Under the pieces are notes generated by a model, which saw only the letters and a list, made by a program, of their open reading frames with translations, made no database searches and was not told where the DNA came from. Below are positions 36,545 through 43,203 of a stretch of DNA of 64,000 nt, in pieces; position 1 is the stretch's first letter, and each line of letters opens with the position of its first letter. The stretch lies in contig CADAOY010000005.1 in the NCBI GenBank assembly GCA_902789665.1, positions 93,382 through 157,381 on the forward strand, read 5' to 3'. This DNA is from an uncultured Lachnospiraceae bacterium. Its GTDB lineage: Bacteria > Bacillota > Clostridia > Lachnospirales > Lachnospiraceae. The position numbers and the translations under genes were made by a program.

Positions 36545-37432
36545 ATGGCATTATTTACAGGTGCTGCTTGTGCAATCGTAACTCCATTTAAAGCTGATGG
36601 TTCAGTTGATTACGAGCAGTTTGCTAAAAACATTGAATTTCAGATCGAAGGAAAAACAGATGCCATAGTTGTGTGCGGCTCAACAGGTGAAGCTTCAACA
36701 CTTACTATGGAAGAACATATGGATGTAATAAAGTACTGTGTAGAGAAGGTTAACAAGCGTGTTCCTGTTATTGCAGGTACAGGTTCTAACTGCACAAAGA
36801 CAGCTATTGAATTAACAAAGAAGGCTGAGGAAGTTGGAGTAGATGCAGTTTTAATCGTTGCTCCTTACTACAACAAGCCAACACAGAAGGGCTTATATCA
36901 GCATTTTAAGGCTATTGCAGATTCAGTTAAGATTCCTGTAATCCTTTATAATATTCCTGGCAGAACAGGTGTTAATGTTCAGCCTCAGACAATCGTTAAG
37001 CTTTGCAGAGAGGTTCCAAATATCATTGGTACCAAGGAAGCAACCGGAGATTTATCACAGGTTGCAAGACTTATTGCTTTAGGCGGAGATGATGTTGATG
37101 TTTATTGTGGTGATGATAATCAGACACTTCCATTCCTTTCACTTGGAGCTAAGGGTGTTATCTCAGTATTATCAAATATTGCACCTACAGAGACACATCA
37201 GATGTGCCAGGACTTCTTCGATGGTAATGTGAAGAAGGCAACAGAAACACAGATTAAGGCTATTGCATTAATTGATGCATTATTCTCAGAGACAAATCCT
37301 ATTCCTGTTAAGAAGGCCATGAATCTTATGGGCAACTGGGCAGGACCTATGAGAGCACCTCTTACAGATATGGAAGAGGAACATGCTAAAGTTCTTGAAG
37401 ATGAAATGCGTAAGTTTGGACTTAAATTCTAA
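36545..37432 (+). CDS. dapA: 4-hydroxy-tetrahydrodipicolinate synthase
   Basis: DapA condenses pyruvate with aspartate semialdehyde, the first committed step to diaminopimelate and lysine. The protein has the family start FTGAACAIVTPFKADGSVD and VCGSTGEASTLT. The catalytic Tyr is in APYYNKPTQKG and ILYNIPGRTGVN, and the Schiff-base Lys in IIGTKEATGD. The 295 residues match the family. It has a CAGGAGGA site, its own promoter and a terminator. dapB follows in the same direction. Confidence 0.96.
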   Translation: MALFTGAACAIVTPFKADGSVDYEQFAKNIEFQIEGKTDAIVVCGSTGEASTLTMEEHMDVIKYCVEKVNKRVPVIAGTGSNCTKTAIELTKKAEEVGVDAVLIVAPYYNKPTQKGLYQHFKAIADSVKIPVILYNIPGRTGVNVQPQTIVKLCREVPNIIGTKEATGDLSQVARLIALGGDDVDVYCGDDNQTLPFLSLGAKGVISVLSNIAPTETHQMCQDFFDGNVKKATETQIKAIALIDALFSETNPIPVKKAMNLMGNWAGPMRAPLTDMEEEHAKVLEDEMRKFGLKF

Positions 37433-37443
37433 GTAAGTTAATG

Positions 37444-37486
37444 TGGTGGCAGAGGTTTAGGCTGATGCCACCATTTTTGTTTTTTT
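37444..37486 (+). terminator. Terminator between dapA and dapB
   Basis: An 8-bp stem, TGGTGGCA at 37444-37451 with TGCCACCA at 37466-37473, is followed by TTTTTGTTTTTTT. Read-through would carry on into dapB, whose ribosome binding site starts at 37487. Confidence 0.85.
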
Positions 37487-37502
37487 GAGGAGGATTGTAA
37501 AC

Positions 37503-38261
37503 ATGGTTAAAGTTATAATGCATGGTTGTAATGGTAAAATGGGAAGAATCATTACAAGATTGGTTGAAGGCATGGAAGATGTTGAGATCGTAGCAGGTAT
37601 CGATGCTTTGGACAGCGTTGTTGTTAATACATATCCAGTGTACCGTAATATTAATCTTTGCGGTGTTAAGGCTGATGTAATTATTGATTTTGCAGTAGCA
37701 GGAGCGCTTGATATGCTTCTTGATTATGCGCTTACCAATAAGACACCTATCGTACTTTGTACAACAGGTCTTAATGAGGAGCAGATTAAGAGAGTTGAGG
37801 ATGCATCAAAGAAGATTCCTATTTTAAGAAGTGCGAACATGTCACTTGGTATTAATCTTCTTATGAAACTGGTTAAGGATGCAGCGAGAAGTCTGGAGCC
37901 GGCGGGTTTTGACATAGAGCTTGTTGAGAAACATCATAATCAGAAACTTGATGCTCCAAGTGGTACAGCTTTGGCGCTGGCTGATTCGATTAATCAGGAA
38001 CTTGGTAATAAATATAATTATGTTTATGACAGATCCCAGAGAAGACAGGCACGTGATTCCAAGGAGATTGGTATCAGCGCTGTCAGAGGCGGCACAATTG
38101 TGGGTGACCATGATGTGATTTTTGCAGGCGAGGATGAGGTTATTACCATCAGTCACAGTGCATATTCAAGAGCGGTATTCGGAAAAGGGGCAATTGCGGC
38201 AGCTAAGTTCTTAGCTGGCAAGGAGCCTGGATTGTATACAATGAGTGACGTGATTGGATAA
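37503..38261 (+). CDS. dapB: 4-hydroxy-tetrahydrodipicolinate reductase
   Basis: DapB performs the second step of the diaminopimelate route with NAD(P)H. The Rossmann start MVKVIMHGCNGKMGRII and the active-site motif VEKHHNQKLDAPSGTAL are clear. The family end VFGKGAIAAAKFLAGKEPGLYTM is present. ATG 37503 is chosen because GAGGAGG lies at 37487-37493; a TTG at 37485 falls before that site. The 252 residues match the family. Confidence 0.95.
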   Translation: MVKVIMHGCNGKMGRIITRLVEGMEDVEIVAGIDALDSVVVNTYPVYRNINLCGVKADVIIDFAVAGALDMLLDYALTNKTPIVLCTTGLNEEQIKRVEDASKKIPILRSANMSLGINLLMKLVKDAARSLEPAGFDIELVEKHHNQKLDAPSGTALALADSINQELGNKYNYVYDRSQRRQARDSKEIGISAVRGGTIVGDHDVIFAGEDEVITISHSAYSRAVFGKGAIAAAKFLAGKEPGLYTMSDVIG

Positions 38262-38274
38262 TCGCCAGGTTTGT

Positions 38275-38414
38275 GCCAGTAGGGACGGGGGAAAGTGCAC
38301 CTTGTGCCGATTGGGTGATGCCAGTAGGGACGGGGGAATGTGCACCTTGTGCCAACGGGGACGCTCAGCGTGACGGGGCGATGCCAAGTGGACCGGGGTA
38401 ATGTGCATATTTTG
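38275..38414. repeat. Tandem G-rich repeats with GGGACGGGGGAA core
   Basis: Two nearly identical 34-base units at 38275-38308 and 38320-38353 (one difference, A to T) are followed by two degenerate ones from 38351 and 38383. The first 25 bases match 5637-5661 exactly. Units contain GGGACGGGGGAA and GTGCACCTTGTGCC. They fill the gap between dapB and hisA up to the hisA ribosome binding site. Confidence 0.85.
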
Positions 38415-38423
38415 GAGGTTTGA

Positions 38424-39191
38424 GTGAGTTTTAGGCCTTGTATTGATATACATAATGGAAAAGTTAAGCAGATAGTGGGTTCTTCGCTTGAAGACAGCGG
38501 AAGAGTAACTGAGAATTTCGTGTCGGACAGGGACAGTGCCTACTATGCAAGGCTTTATAAAGAGCATGGGTTAAAGGGTGGTCATGTTATTATCCTTAAC
38601 GGCCAGGGCAGTGAATACAGGAAGGCGAGTGAAGAGGCGGCATTCGCGGCTTTGGAGGCTTATCCGGAAGGACTGCAGGTTGGCGGTGGAGTGGATGATA
38701 AGAATGCGATGACTTATGTTAACCATGGCGCATCCCATGTAATTGTTACTTCTTTTGTATTTGAGGGTGATGAGTTATGTAAACCCAAGATGGAGAGTCT
38801 GGCGAAGGCTGTTGGAAAGAACAGGGTTGTAATTGACTTATCGTGTGTGAAGACAGAAGAAGGATATATGGTTGCCTGCAACAGATGGCAGACAATTACA
38901 AAGATTAAGCTTGATGAGAATCTGGCAGGAGAACTTAGTAAATACTGCGATGAATATCTGATTCATGCCGTTGATGTGGAAGGAAAGCAGGGCGGTATTG
39001 ATGAAGCGCTGGTTGAGATGCTTGGTAAGTGGGATATATGCCCGGTGACCTATGCAGGTGGAATCAGAAATCTGGAAGACGTTAAGAAGATAGAAGAGAT
39101 TGGGCGCGGCAGGGTTAATTATACAATCGGATCTGCGCTGGATATATTCGGAGGAAGCCTTTCGTTTGAGAGTGTGGTTTTAATTAGATAG
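38424..39191 (+). CDS. hisA: Eukaryote-type HisA (ProFAR isomerase)
   Basis: This enzyme is phosphoribosylformimino-AICAR isomerase, in histidine synthesis. The protein begins FRPCIDIHNGKVKQIVG, with the HNGKVKQIVG form of the plant/fungal HisA group rather than the usual bacterial one. It also shows GGHVIILN, QVGGGVDDKNA, VIDLSCVK, the catalytic-type DVEGKQGGID, and TYAGGIRNLEDV. GTG 38424 follows TTGGAGG. It stands alone, away from any other his gene, as is common for this variant in Clostridia. Confidence 0.88.
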   Translation: MSFRPCIDIHNGKVKQIVGSSLEDSGRVTENFVSDRDSAYYARLYKEHGLKGGHVIILNGQGSEYRKASEEAAFAALEAYPEGLQVGGGVDDKNAMTYVNHGASHVIVTSFVFEGDELCKPKMESLAKAVGKNRVVIDLSCVKTEEGYMVACNRWQTITKIKLDENLAGELSKYCDEYLIHAVDVEGKQGGIDEALVEMLGKWDICPVTYAGGIRNLEDVKKIEEIGRGRVNYTIGSALDIFGGSLSFESVVLIR

Positions 39192-39211
39192 AATAATAAA
39201 ATAATTAATGC

Positions 39212-39382
39212 TGGTTTGACATAACTTGCGAGTGCAGCGGCAATCGCAGCCGGCGACGCGGGACTGGGTAGAGAAGCGCGATGGCGCGGCGAGGGTTGCG
39301 CGGTCGAAGAAAAAGGTAGCCAGCGGGTGCGGCAGGCAGGGCGGTTCGGCGAGCGGCGTGTAGGTGGCGGCGCGTGGGCAGT
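39212..39382. repeat. G+C-rich intergenic island after hisA
   Basis: This gap starts with TTTGACATAACT, a near match to the reverse complement of the AGTTATGTAAAC box. It continues with GCGAGTGCAGCGG and a long G+C-rich run. Words such as GAGTGCAGCG and GTGGCGGC are shared with the 33666-33830 island. I see no coding frame with a likely product. Confidence 0.6.
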
Positions 39383-39395
39383 AAAATAAAAAAAT

Positions 39396-39424
39396 AAAAC
39401 CGAGACATCATGTCTCGGTTTTTT
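39396..39424. terminator. Bidirectional terminator between hisA and csp
   Basis: A 12-bp stem, AAAACCGAGACA at 39396-39407 with TGTCTCGGTTTT at 39411-39422, has T-rich sequence on the plus strand after it. On the minus strand a T-rich run also follows, so it can serve hisA and the convergent csp gene. Confidence 0.88.
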
Positions 39425-39520
39425 AGTTTCCTTAATCTGTGTTACTTTGTGTTTCTTATAAATGCTTAATACTTAAAACTTAAATATAGTAATTTATAAA
39501 TAGGCACGAGTACTGATTAA

Positions 39521-39718
39521 TTATAACTTGGTTACGTTGATAGCCTGAGGACCCTTGTCACCCTCTTTGATTTCGAACTCAACAGCCTGACCTTCGTCTA
39601 AAGCCTTGAATCCGTCACCAGCGATTCCTGAGTAGTGAACGAAGATGTCTTTGCCACTTTCATCAGAAATAAAGCCGTAACCTTTTTGGTTGTTAAACCA
39701 TTTAACTGTACCTTTCAT
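39521..39718 (-). CDS. csp: Cold shock protein (CspA family)
   Basis: This is a 66-residue single-strand nucleic acid chaperone. The RNP motifs KGYGFISD and DIFVHYSGI are intact, and the start [11 protein letters not shown] is typical. The start is ATG at 39718, seven bases after GGAGGT; an upstream ATG at 39733 would add five non-conserved residues and lies before that site. It has its own promoter and a leader with an inverted repeat. Confidence 0.95.
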   Translation of the reverse strand: MKGTVKWFNNQKGYGFISDESGKDIFVHYSGIAGDGFKALDEGQAVEFEIKEGDKGPQAINVTKL

Positions 39719-39746
39719 CGTACATACCTCCAAAAATATAAAAATC

Positions 39747-39760
39747 GTTGCCTTGGCAAC
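39747..39760 (-). promoter_or_regulatory. Inverted repeat in the csp 5' leader
   Basis: GTTGCCTTGGCAAC is a perfect palindrome between the csp promoter and its ribosome binding site. It would form a small hairpin in the mRNA leader. Confidence 0.45.
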
Positions 39761-39766
39761 ATAATT

Positions 39767-39795
39767 ACAATATCATATTTGACCAAAATTGTAAA
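39767..39795 (-). promoter_or_regulatory. Promoter of csp
   Basis: On the minus strand TTTACA (39795-39790), a 17-base spacer and TATTGT (39772-39767) precede csp. Confidence 0.6.
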
Positions 39796-39843
39796 GAAAA
39801 AGGAAACTTTGACTATTTGGGGATTTTGTGGTAATCTTGTAAA

Positions 39844-39866
39844 GTTAAATAATTTAATTATTTAAC
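39844..39866. promoter_or_regulatory. Perfect 11-1-11 palindrome upstream of the EIIC-like gene
   Basis: GTTAAATAATT and AATTATTTAAC flank a single T, about 30 bases before the next start codon. It lies just downstream of a weak promoter candidate (TTGACT at 39809-39814). The symmetry suggests an operator for a dimeric regulator. Confidence 0.5.
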
Positions 39867-39896
39867 GGGGTAAAGCATCGGGTAGAAAGGCGAGAA

Positions 39897-40964
39897 ATGA
39901 AAAAAGTAAAAGAAATCTTAAAAGAACTTTTTATTGATGGCTTAAGTGGAATGGCTACAGGTCTGTTTGCCACACTTATTATTGGTACCATCGTATCAAC
40001 AGCAGGTGGCTATGTTCCGGGCTTTGTAGGTACATATATGGTGCTGATGGGTAAAATGGCCATGATGCTTACAGGTGCAGGTATCGGTGTTGGTGTTGCC
40101 TGCAAACTTAAGGCAAGCCCGTTAGTTACACTTTCTGCAGGTGTTGCCGGTCTGATCGGTGCTTTCGCTTCACAGCTTATTGCCGGTACGGTTTTAGTTG
40201 ATGGACTTATGCATTTCAGGGCTCCTGGTGAACCACTGGGTGCTTTCATTGCAGCAATGGTTGCAATTTATATTGGAAGACTTGTTTCAGGCAAGACAAA
40301 GGTTGACATAATATTGACACCTTTAGTATGTATATTACTTGGTGGAACAGTAGGTCTTATTCTTGGACCTCCGATTTCACATTTTATGACATTAGTTGGC
40401 GATTTAATTAAGTTTGGTACAGAACAGGCACCATTCCTTATGGGTATCATTGTTTCTGTACTTATGGGTATTGCACTTACACTTCCTATTAGTTCTGCAG
40501 CAATCGGCGTTATTCTTGGACTCAGCGGATATGCAGCAGGTGCAGCTACAGTTGGATGCTGCGCAAACATGGTGGGCTTTGCGATTGCAAGCTTTAAGGA
40601 TAATAAGTGGAACGGTCTTTTTGCACAGGGACTTGGAACAAGTATGCTCCAGATGCCTAATATCGTAAAGAAGCCGATTATCTGGCTTCCTGCAATTATT
40701 ACAAGTGCGATTTTGGGACCAATTTCTACAATGGTTTTCCATTTCTCAAATGATGCAACAGGTTCAGGTATGGGTACATCAGGTCTGGTTGGACCGATTA
40801 ATGCGTTCCAGGTACTCATTGGAGAGGGTCAGTCACCTTGGTGGGCATTAGCGCAGATTGCCCTTTTGTGCTTTATTTTGCCGGGCGTTCTTTCATGGCT
40901 CATCTCTTTTGCAATGAGAAAGATGAATCTTATTAAAGATGGCGATATGAAGTTAGATAACTAG
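39897..40964 (+). CDS. EIIC-like membrane protein (PTS_EIIC_2 type)
   Basis: This 355-residue protein has about ten membrane helices. It resembles the stand-alone EIIC-type family (Pfam PTS_EIIC_2) found in Firmicutes, with segments GLSGMATGLFATLIIGTIVS, LTGAGIGVGVACKL and LPISSAAIGVILGLSGYAAGAATVGCCANMVGF. No EIIA or EIIB domain is fused or adjacent, so it may transport or sense a small solute without classical PTS phosphorylation. The substrate is unknown. aroQ follows by 13 bases. Confidence 0.78.
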   Translation: MKKVKEILKELFIDGLSGMATGLFATLIIGTIVSTAGGYVPGFVGTYMVLMGKMAMMLTGAGIGVGVACKLKASPLVTLSAGVAGLIGAFASQLIAGTVLVDGLMHFRAPGEPLGAFIAAMVAIYIGRLVSGKTKVDIILTPLVCILLGGTVGLILGPPISHFMTLVGDLIKFGTEQAPFLMGIIVSVLMGIALTLPISSAAIGVILGLSGYAAGAATVGCCANMVGFAIASFKDNKWNGLFAQGLGTSMLQMPNIVKKPIIWLPAIITSAILGPISTMVFHFSNDATGSGMGTSGLVGPINAFQVLIGEGQSPWWALAQIALLCFILPGVLSWLISFAMRKMNLIKDGDMKLDN

Positions 40965-40977
40965 GGGTTTACATAAA

Positions 40978-41403
40978 ATGAATGTACTGGTAATAAATGG
41001 CCCGAATATTAATATGCTGGGTATCAGGGAAAAGAATATATATGGAAGCGAGACCTACGATGATCTGGTTAATCTTATAAGGAAGAACGCAGATGAGAAG
41101 GGCGTTTCGGTGGATTTTTTTCAGAGTAACAGCGAGGGCGATATTGTTACAAGAATACAGCAGGCTTATGAAAAATACGATGGCATTATCATTAATCCTG
41201 CAGCATATACACACACATCTGTTGCGATTCTTGATGCGCTTAAGGCGGTGTCGATAAAGACGGTGGAAGTGCATATTTCAGATGTGGATGAAAGAGAAGA
41301 GTTCAGACATATTTCCTATGTTTCACTTTATGCGAGCAAAGTCATTAAAGGACATGGCTTTAATGGGTATATAGAGGCGTTAAATTATCTGTGTGAGGGT
41401 TAA
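40978..41403 (+). CDS. aroQ: Type II 3-dehydroquinate dehydratase
   Basis: This is the third step of the shikimate pathway. The protein shows VLVINGPNINMLGIRE, the active-site loop with QSNSEGD, the catalytic-type INPAAYTHTSVAI, and VEVHISDVDEREEFRHIS. The 141 residues match the dodecameric type II enzyme. It overlaps no neighbour and is followed after one base by the LytM-like gene, so the two are probably co-transcribed. Confidence 0.95.
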   Translation: MNVLVINGPNINMLGIREKNIYGSETYDDLVNLIRKNADEKGVSVDFFQSNSEGDIVTRIQQAYEKYDGIIINPAAYTHTSVAILDALKAVSIKTVEVHISDVDEREEFRHISYVSLYASKVIKGHGFNGYIEALNYLCEG

Positions 41404-41404
41404 T

Positions 41405-42493
41405 ATGGATAACGAGACAAATGTGGTACATGAGTTTCCGTCGGATGCCATTAGCGTCGAGGAAGCAACGGCCATTGAAAACCAAGAAAATATGATAACT
41501 ACGGAAGAAACTTCGGAAACTGCCGGGGTGGTCGAAGAATCTTCGGTGGCTGCTGAAGCGGCAGAAGAGAATTTGGACGGCGTACAGGCTGATGCCATGG
41601 CTGAGTCAGAGGCTGAGACTGGGGCTGTGGCTGAAACTGGAACTGGAATGCCAGAAGAAACGGCGGAAGGATCAACAGATGTTGCCACGGATGTGGCGGC
41701 TGAGATCCCGGCTGAGGCAGAAAACATTCAGGAGACTCCGAAAGAGCCAATCAGCAAGATGAGAGCGCATTCCATTGGATATGCAGCGGGTGTTGGTGTT
41801 CTGCTTATTCTGGTGCTTATCAGACTTGTTGTGATGGATAATCATGTTAACAAGCTTGAAACTGAACTTCAGGAAGCAGTTGAAGCCAAGAAAACCGCCG
41901 AGATGGACCTTGAAAGAGAGAAGACAACTCTTGAAGAGAAGATAGCACTTCTTAGTGACAAGGTTGCAGTTCAGATTGTGGCTGATGAAGAGGCCGAGGC
42001 TAAGAAAGTTCCGTCAGGACTTCCTGTAACAGGAAGAGTTTCAATCGTGGCTGAACCGGTATTCGTGGATGAAGACGGTGACGGTGAGCCGGATGGTGAT
42101 CTTACTGCTTTCATTGATAATGGTGATCATACCTGGAGTAAGCCGATTGAGTCCGATGACGGAGAAGAGATAATCATTACCCAGGAAAACATAACAGCAC
42201 TTCCTGTAGTATTCGGTGCGTCGGCAGGCTCAAAGGTAGTGGCTTCAGGTGCCGGCAAGGTGCTTACAATCGAGAGTGATGAGACATATGGCAATGCTGT
42301 AGTTATTGACCATGAGAATGGATATATGACCATATATACATATATGGAAGAGCCTAAGGTCAATGTGGGAGATGAAATCCTTAAGGGACAGCTTATCTTT
42401 GATATTACGGAAGATAATGCGGAAGTAGAATTCCAGGTATTTTTAAATGATGAACCGATTGATCCGATGGATATAATAATGATTAGTGGTTAA
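41405..42493 (+). CDS. Membrane-anchored degenerate LytM/M23-like protein
   Basis: The protein has about 120 acidic, Ala/Glu/Thr-rich residues inside the cell, then one membrane helix (about 122-142). A coiled coil follows (about 145-185), then an extracellular part ending in a LytM-like fold (from about 270): GNAVVIDHENGYMTIYTYMEEPKVNVGDEILKGQLIF. Active M23 peptidases end in an HLHFEV-type motif; here the equivalent is AEVEFQVF, so zinc binding is probably lost. This resembles regulatory or scaffold LytM proteins. ATG 41405 follows GAGG. Confidence 0.72.
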   Translation: MDNETNVVHEFPSDAISVEEATAIENQENMITTEETSETAGVVEESSVAAEAAEENLDGVQADAMAESEAETGAVAETGTGMPEETAEGSTDVATDVAAEIPAEAENIQETPKEPISKMRAHSIGYAAGVGVLLILVLIRLVVMDNHVNKLETELQEAVEAKKTAEMDLEREKTTLEEKIALLSDKVAVQIVADEEAEAKKVPSGLPVTGRVSIVAEPVFVDEDGDGEPDGDLTAFIDNGDHTWSKPIESDDGEEIIITQENITALPVVFGASAGSKVVASGAGKVLTIESDETYGNAVVIDHENGYMTIYTYMEEPKVNVGDEILKGQLIFDITEDNAEVEFQVFLNDEPIDPMDIIMISG

Positions 42494-42560
42494 CATAACT
42501 ACGAGACGCGAGTACGGGCGTGCGGCGAACAAAACGCAGGGCCGGCTGGTGATAAACTGG
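42489..42560. repeat. G+C-rich intergenic island with variant ATGTAAAC box
   Basis: It begins with GTTAACATAACT, one mismatch from the reverse complement of the AGTTATGTAAAC box and overlapping the stop codon of the upstream gene. It continues with CGAGACGCGAGTACGGGCGTG. No coding frame is seen. Confidence 0.5.
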
Positions 42561-42578
42561 CGATTAGTTAAAAAAAAT

Positions 42579-42608
42579 TAGGCAGGTATTAAACCTGCCT
42601 ATTCTTTT
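42579..42608. terminator. Terminator between LytM-like and yerC-like genes
   Basis: A 9-bp stem, TAGGCAGGT at 42579-42587 with ACCTGCCTA at 42593-42601, is followed by TTCTTTT. An A-rich run on the other side could let it work for the convergent gene as well. Confidence 0.85.
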
Positions 42609-42643
42609 ACACAAAGTTATATATTAACTTTTACACAAAAGGA

Positions 42644-42937
42644 TTATTTGTCATCCTTCATACGCTCAAATACAAGTTCATATCCATCACAGCCGTAATT
42701 AAGTGAGCGGTTAACCCGGCTGATGGTTGCTGTGGATGCGCCGGTCTGCTTGGCTATGTCGAGATAGGTCTGCTTCTCGGTGAGCATTTTGGCCACGTTA
42801 AATCTCTGTGAAATGGACTGAAGTTCCTGAATAGTGCATACATCTTCGAAGAAAGCATAGCACTCATCAACATTCTCAAGGGTCAGGATTGCTTTGAATA
42901 ATTGCTCAACTGACTCTGTCTGCAATTTCTTATTCAT
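42644..42937 (-). CDS. YerC/YecD family TrpR-like transcription regulator
   Basis: This 97-residue helical DNA-binding protein belongs to the TrpR/YerC superfamily. The family core is visible: LFKAILTLENVDECYAFFEDVCTIQEL and the helix-turn-helix TYLDIAKQTGASTATISRVNRSLNYG. Its target is unknown here. ATG 42937 has GGAGGCAG upstream; an ATG at 42949 falls in front of that site and is less likely. Confidence 0.9.
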   Translation of the reverse strand: MNKKLQTESVEQLFKAILTLENVDECYAFFEDVCTIQELQSISQRFNVAKMLTEKQTYLDIAKQTGASTATISRVNRSLNYGCDGYELVFERMKDDK

Positions 42938-43004
42938 TACTGCCTCCAAAAATAAATAATCTGATATATCACACGCTAAAACTTTAACACACTAAACTGT
43001 AAAC

Positions 43005-43033
43005 ATTGTAGCACAAACAAGTGATTTAGTAAA
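43005..43033 (-). promoter_or_regulatory. Promoter of the yerC-like gene
   Basis: On the minus strand TTTACT (43033-43028), a 17-base spacer and TACAAT (43010-43005) precede the gene. Confidence 0.65.
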
Positions 43034-43080
43034 GGGGATAAAAACACTTGTAAATAAAGGGCAGTTTAGGGCTGTTTGGG

Positions 43081-43109
43081 TTTACATTATGGGCGTCTTG
43101 GGGTATAAT
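43081..43109 (+). promoter_or_regulatory. Promoter of the glycan locus
   Basis: TTTACA at 43081-43086, a 17-base spacer and TATAAT at 43104-43109 make a strong promoter for the FAD oxidoreductase gene. The leader holds a hairpin (ATTAATC at 43152-43158 with GATTAAT at 43175-43181) before the ribosome binding site GGAGGAG. Confidence 0.8.
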
Positions 43110-43203
43110 AGAATAGATTATGAAGTAATGAAATTACGGAATAAAAATATTATTAATCAGCCTATGGGGTGGCGGATTAATCGTGTATATGGAGGAGTTG
43201 GCA

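Noticed and set aside
38275-38414. Tandem units as a CRISPR array
   Set aside because: Only two close copies exist, the intervals are about 11 bases rather than spacer length, the other copies are degenerate, and no cas genes are present.
40268-40819. 183-residue minus-strand open frame inside the EIIC-like gene
   Set aside because: No ribosome binding site or recognisable domain; it is a shadow of the hydrophobic membrane protein on the other strand.
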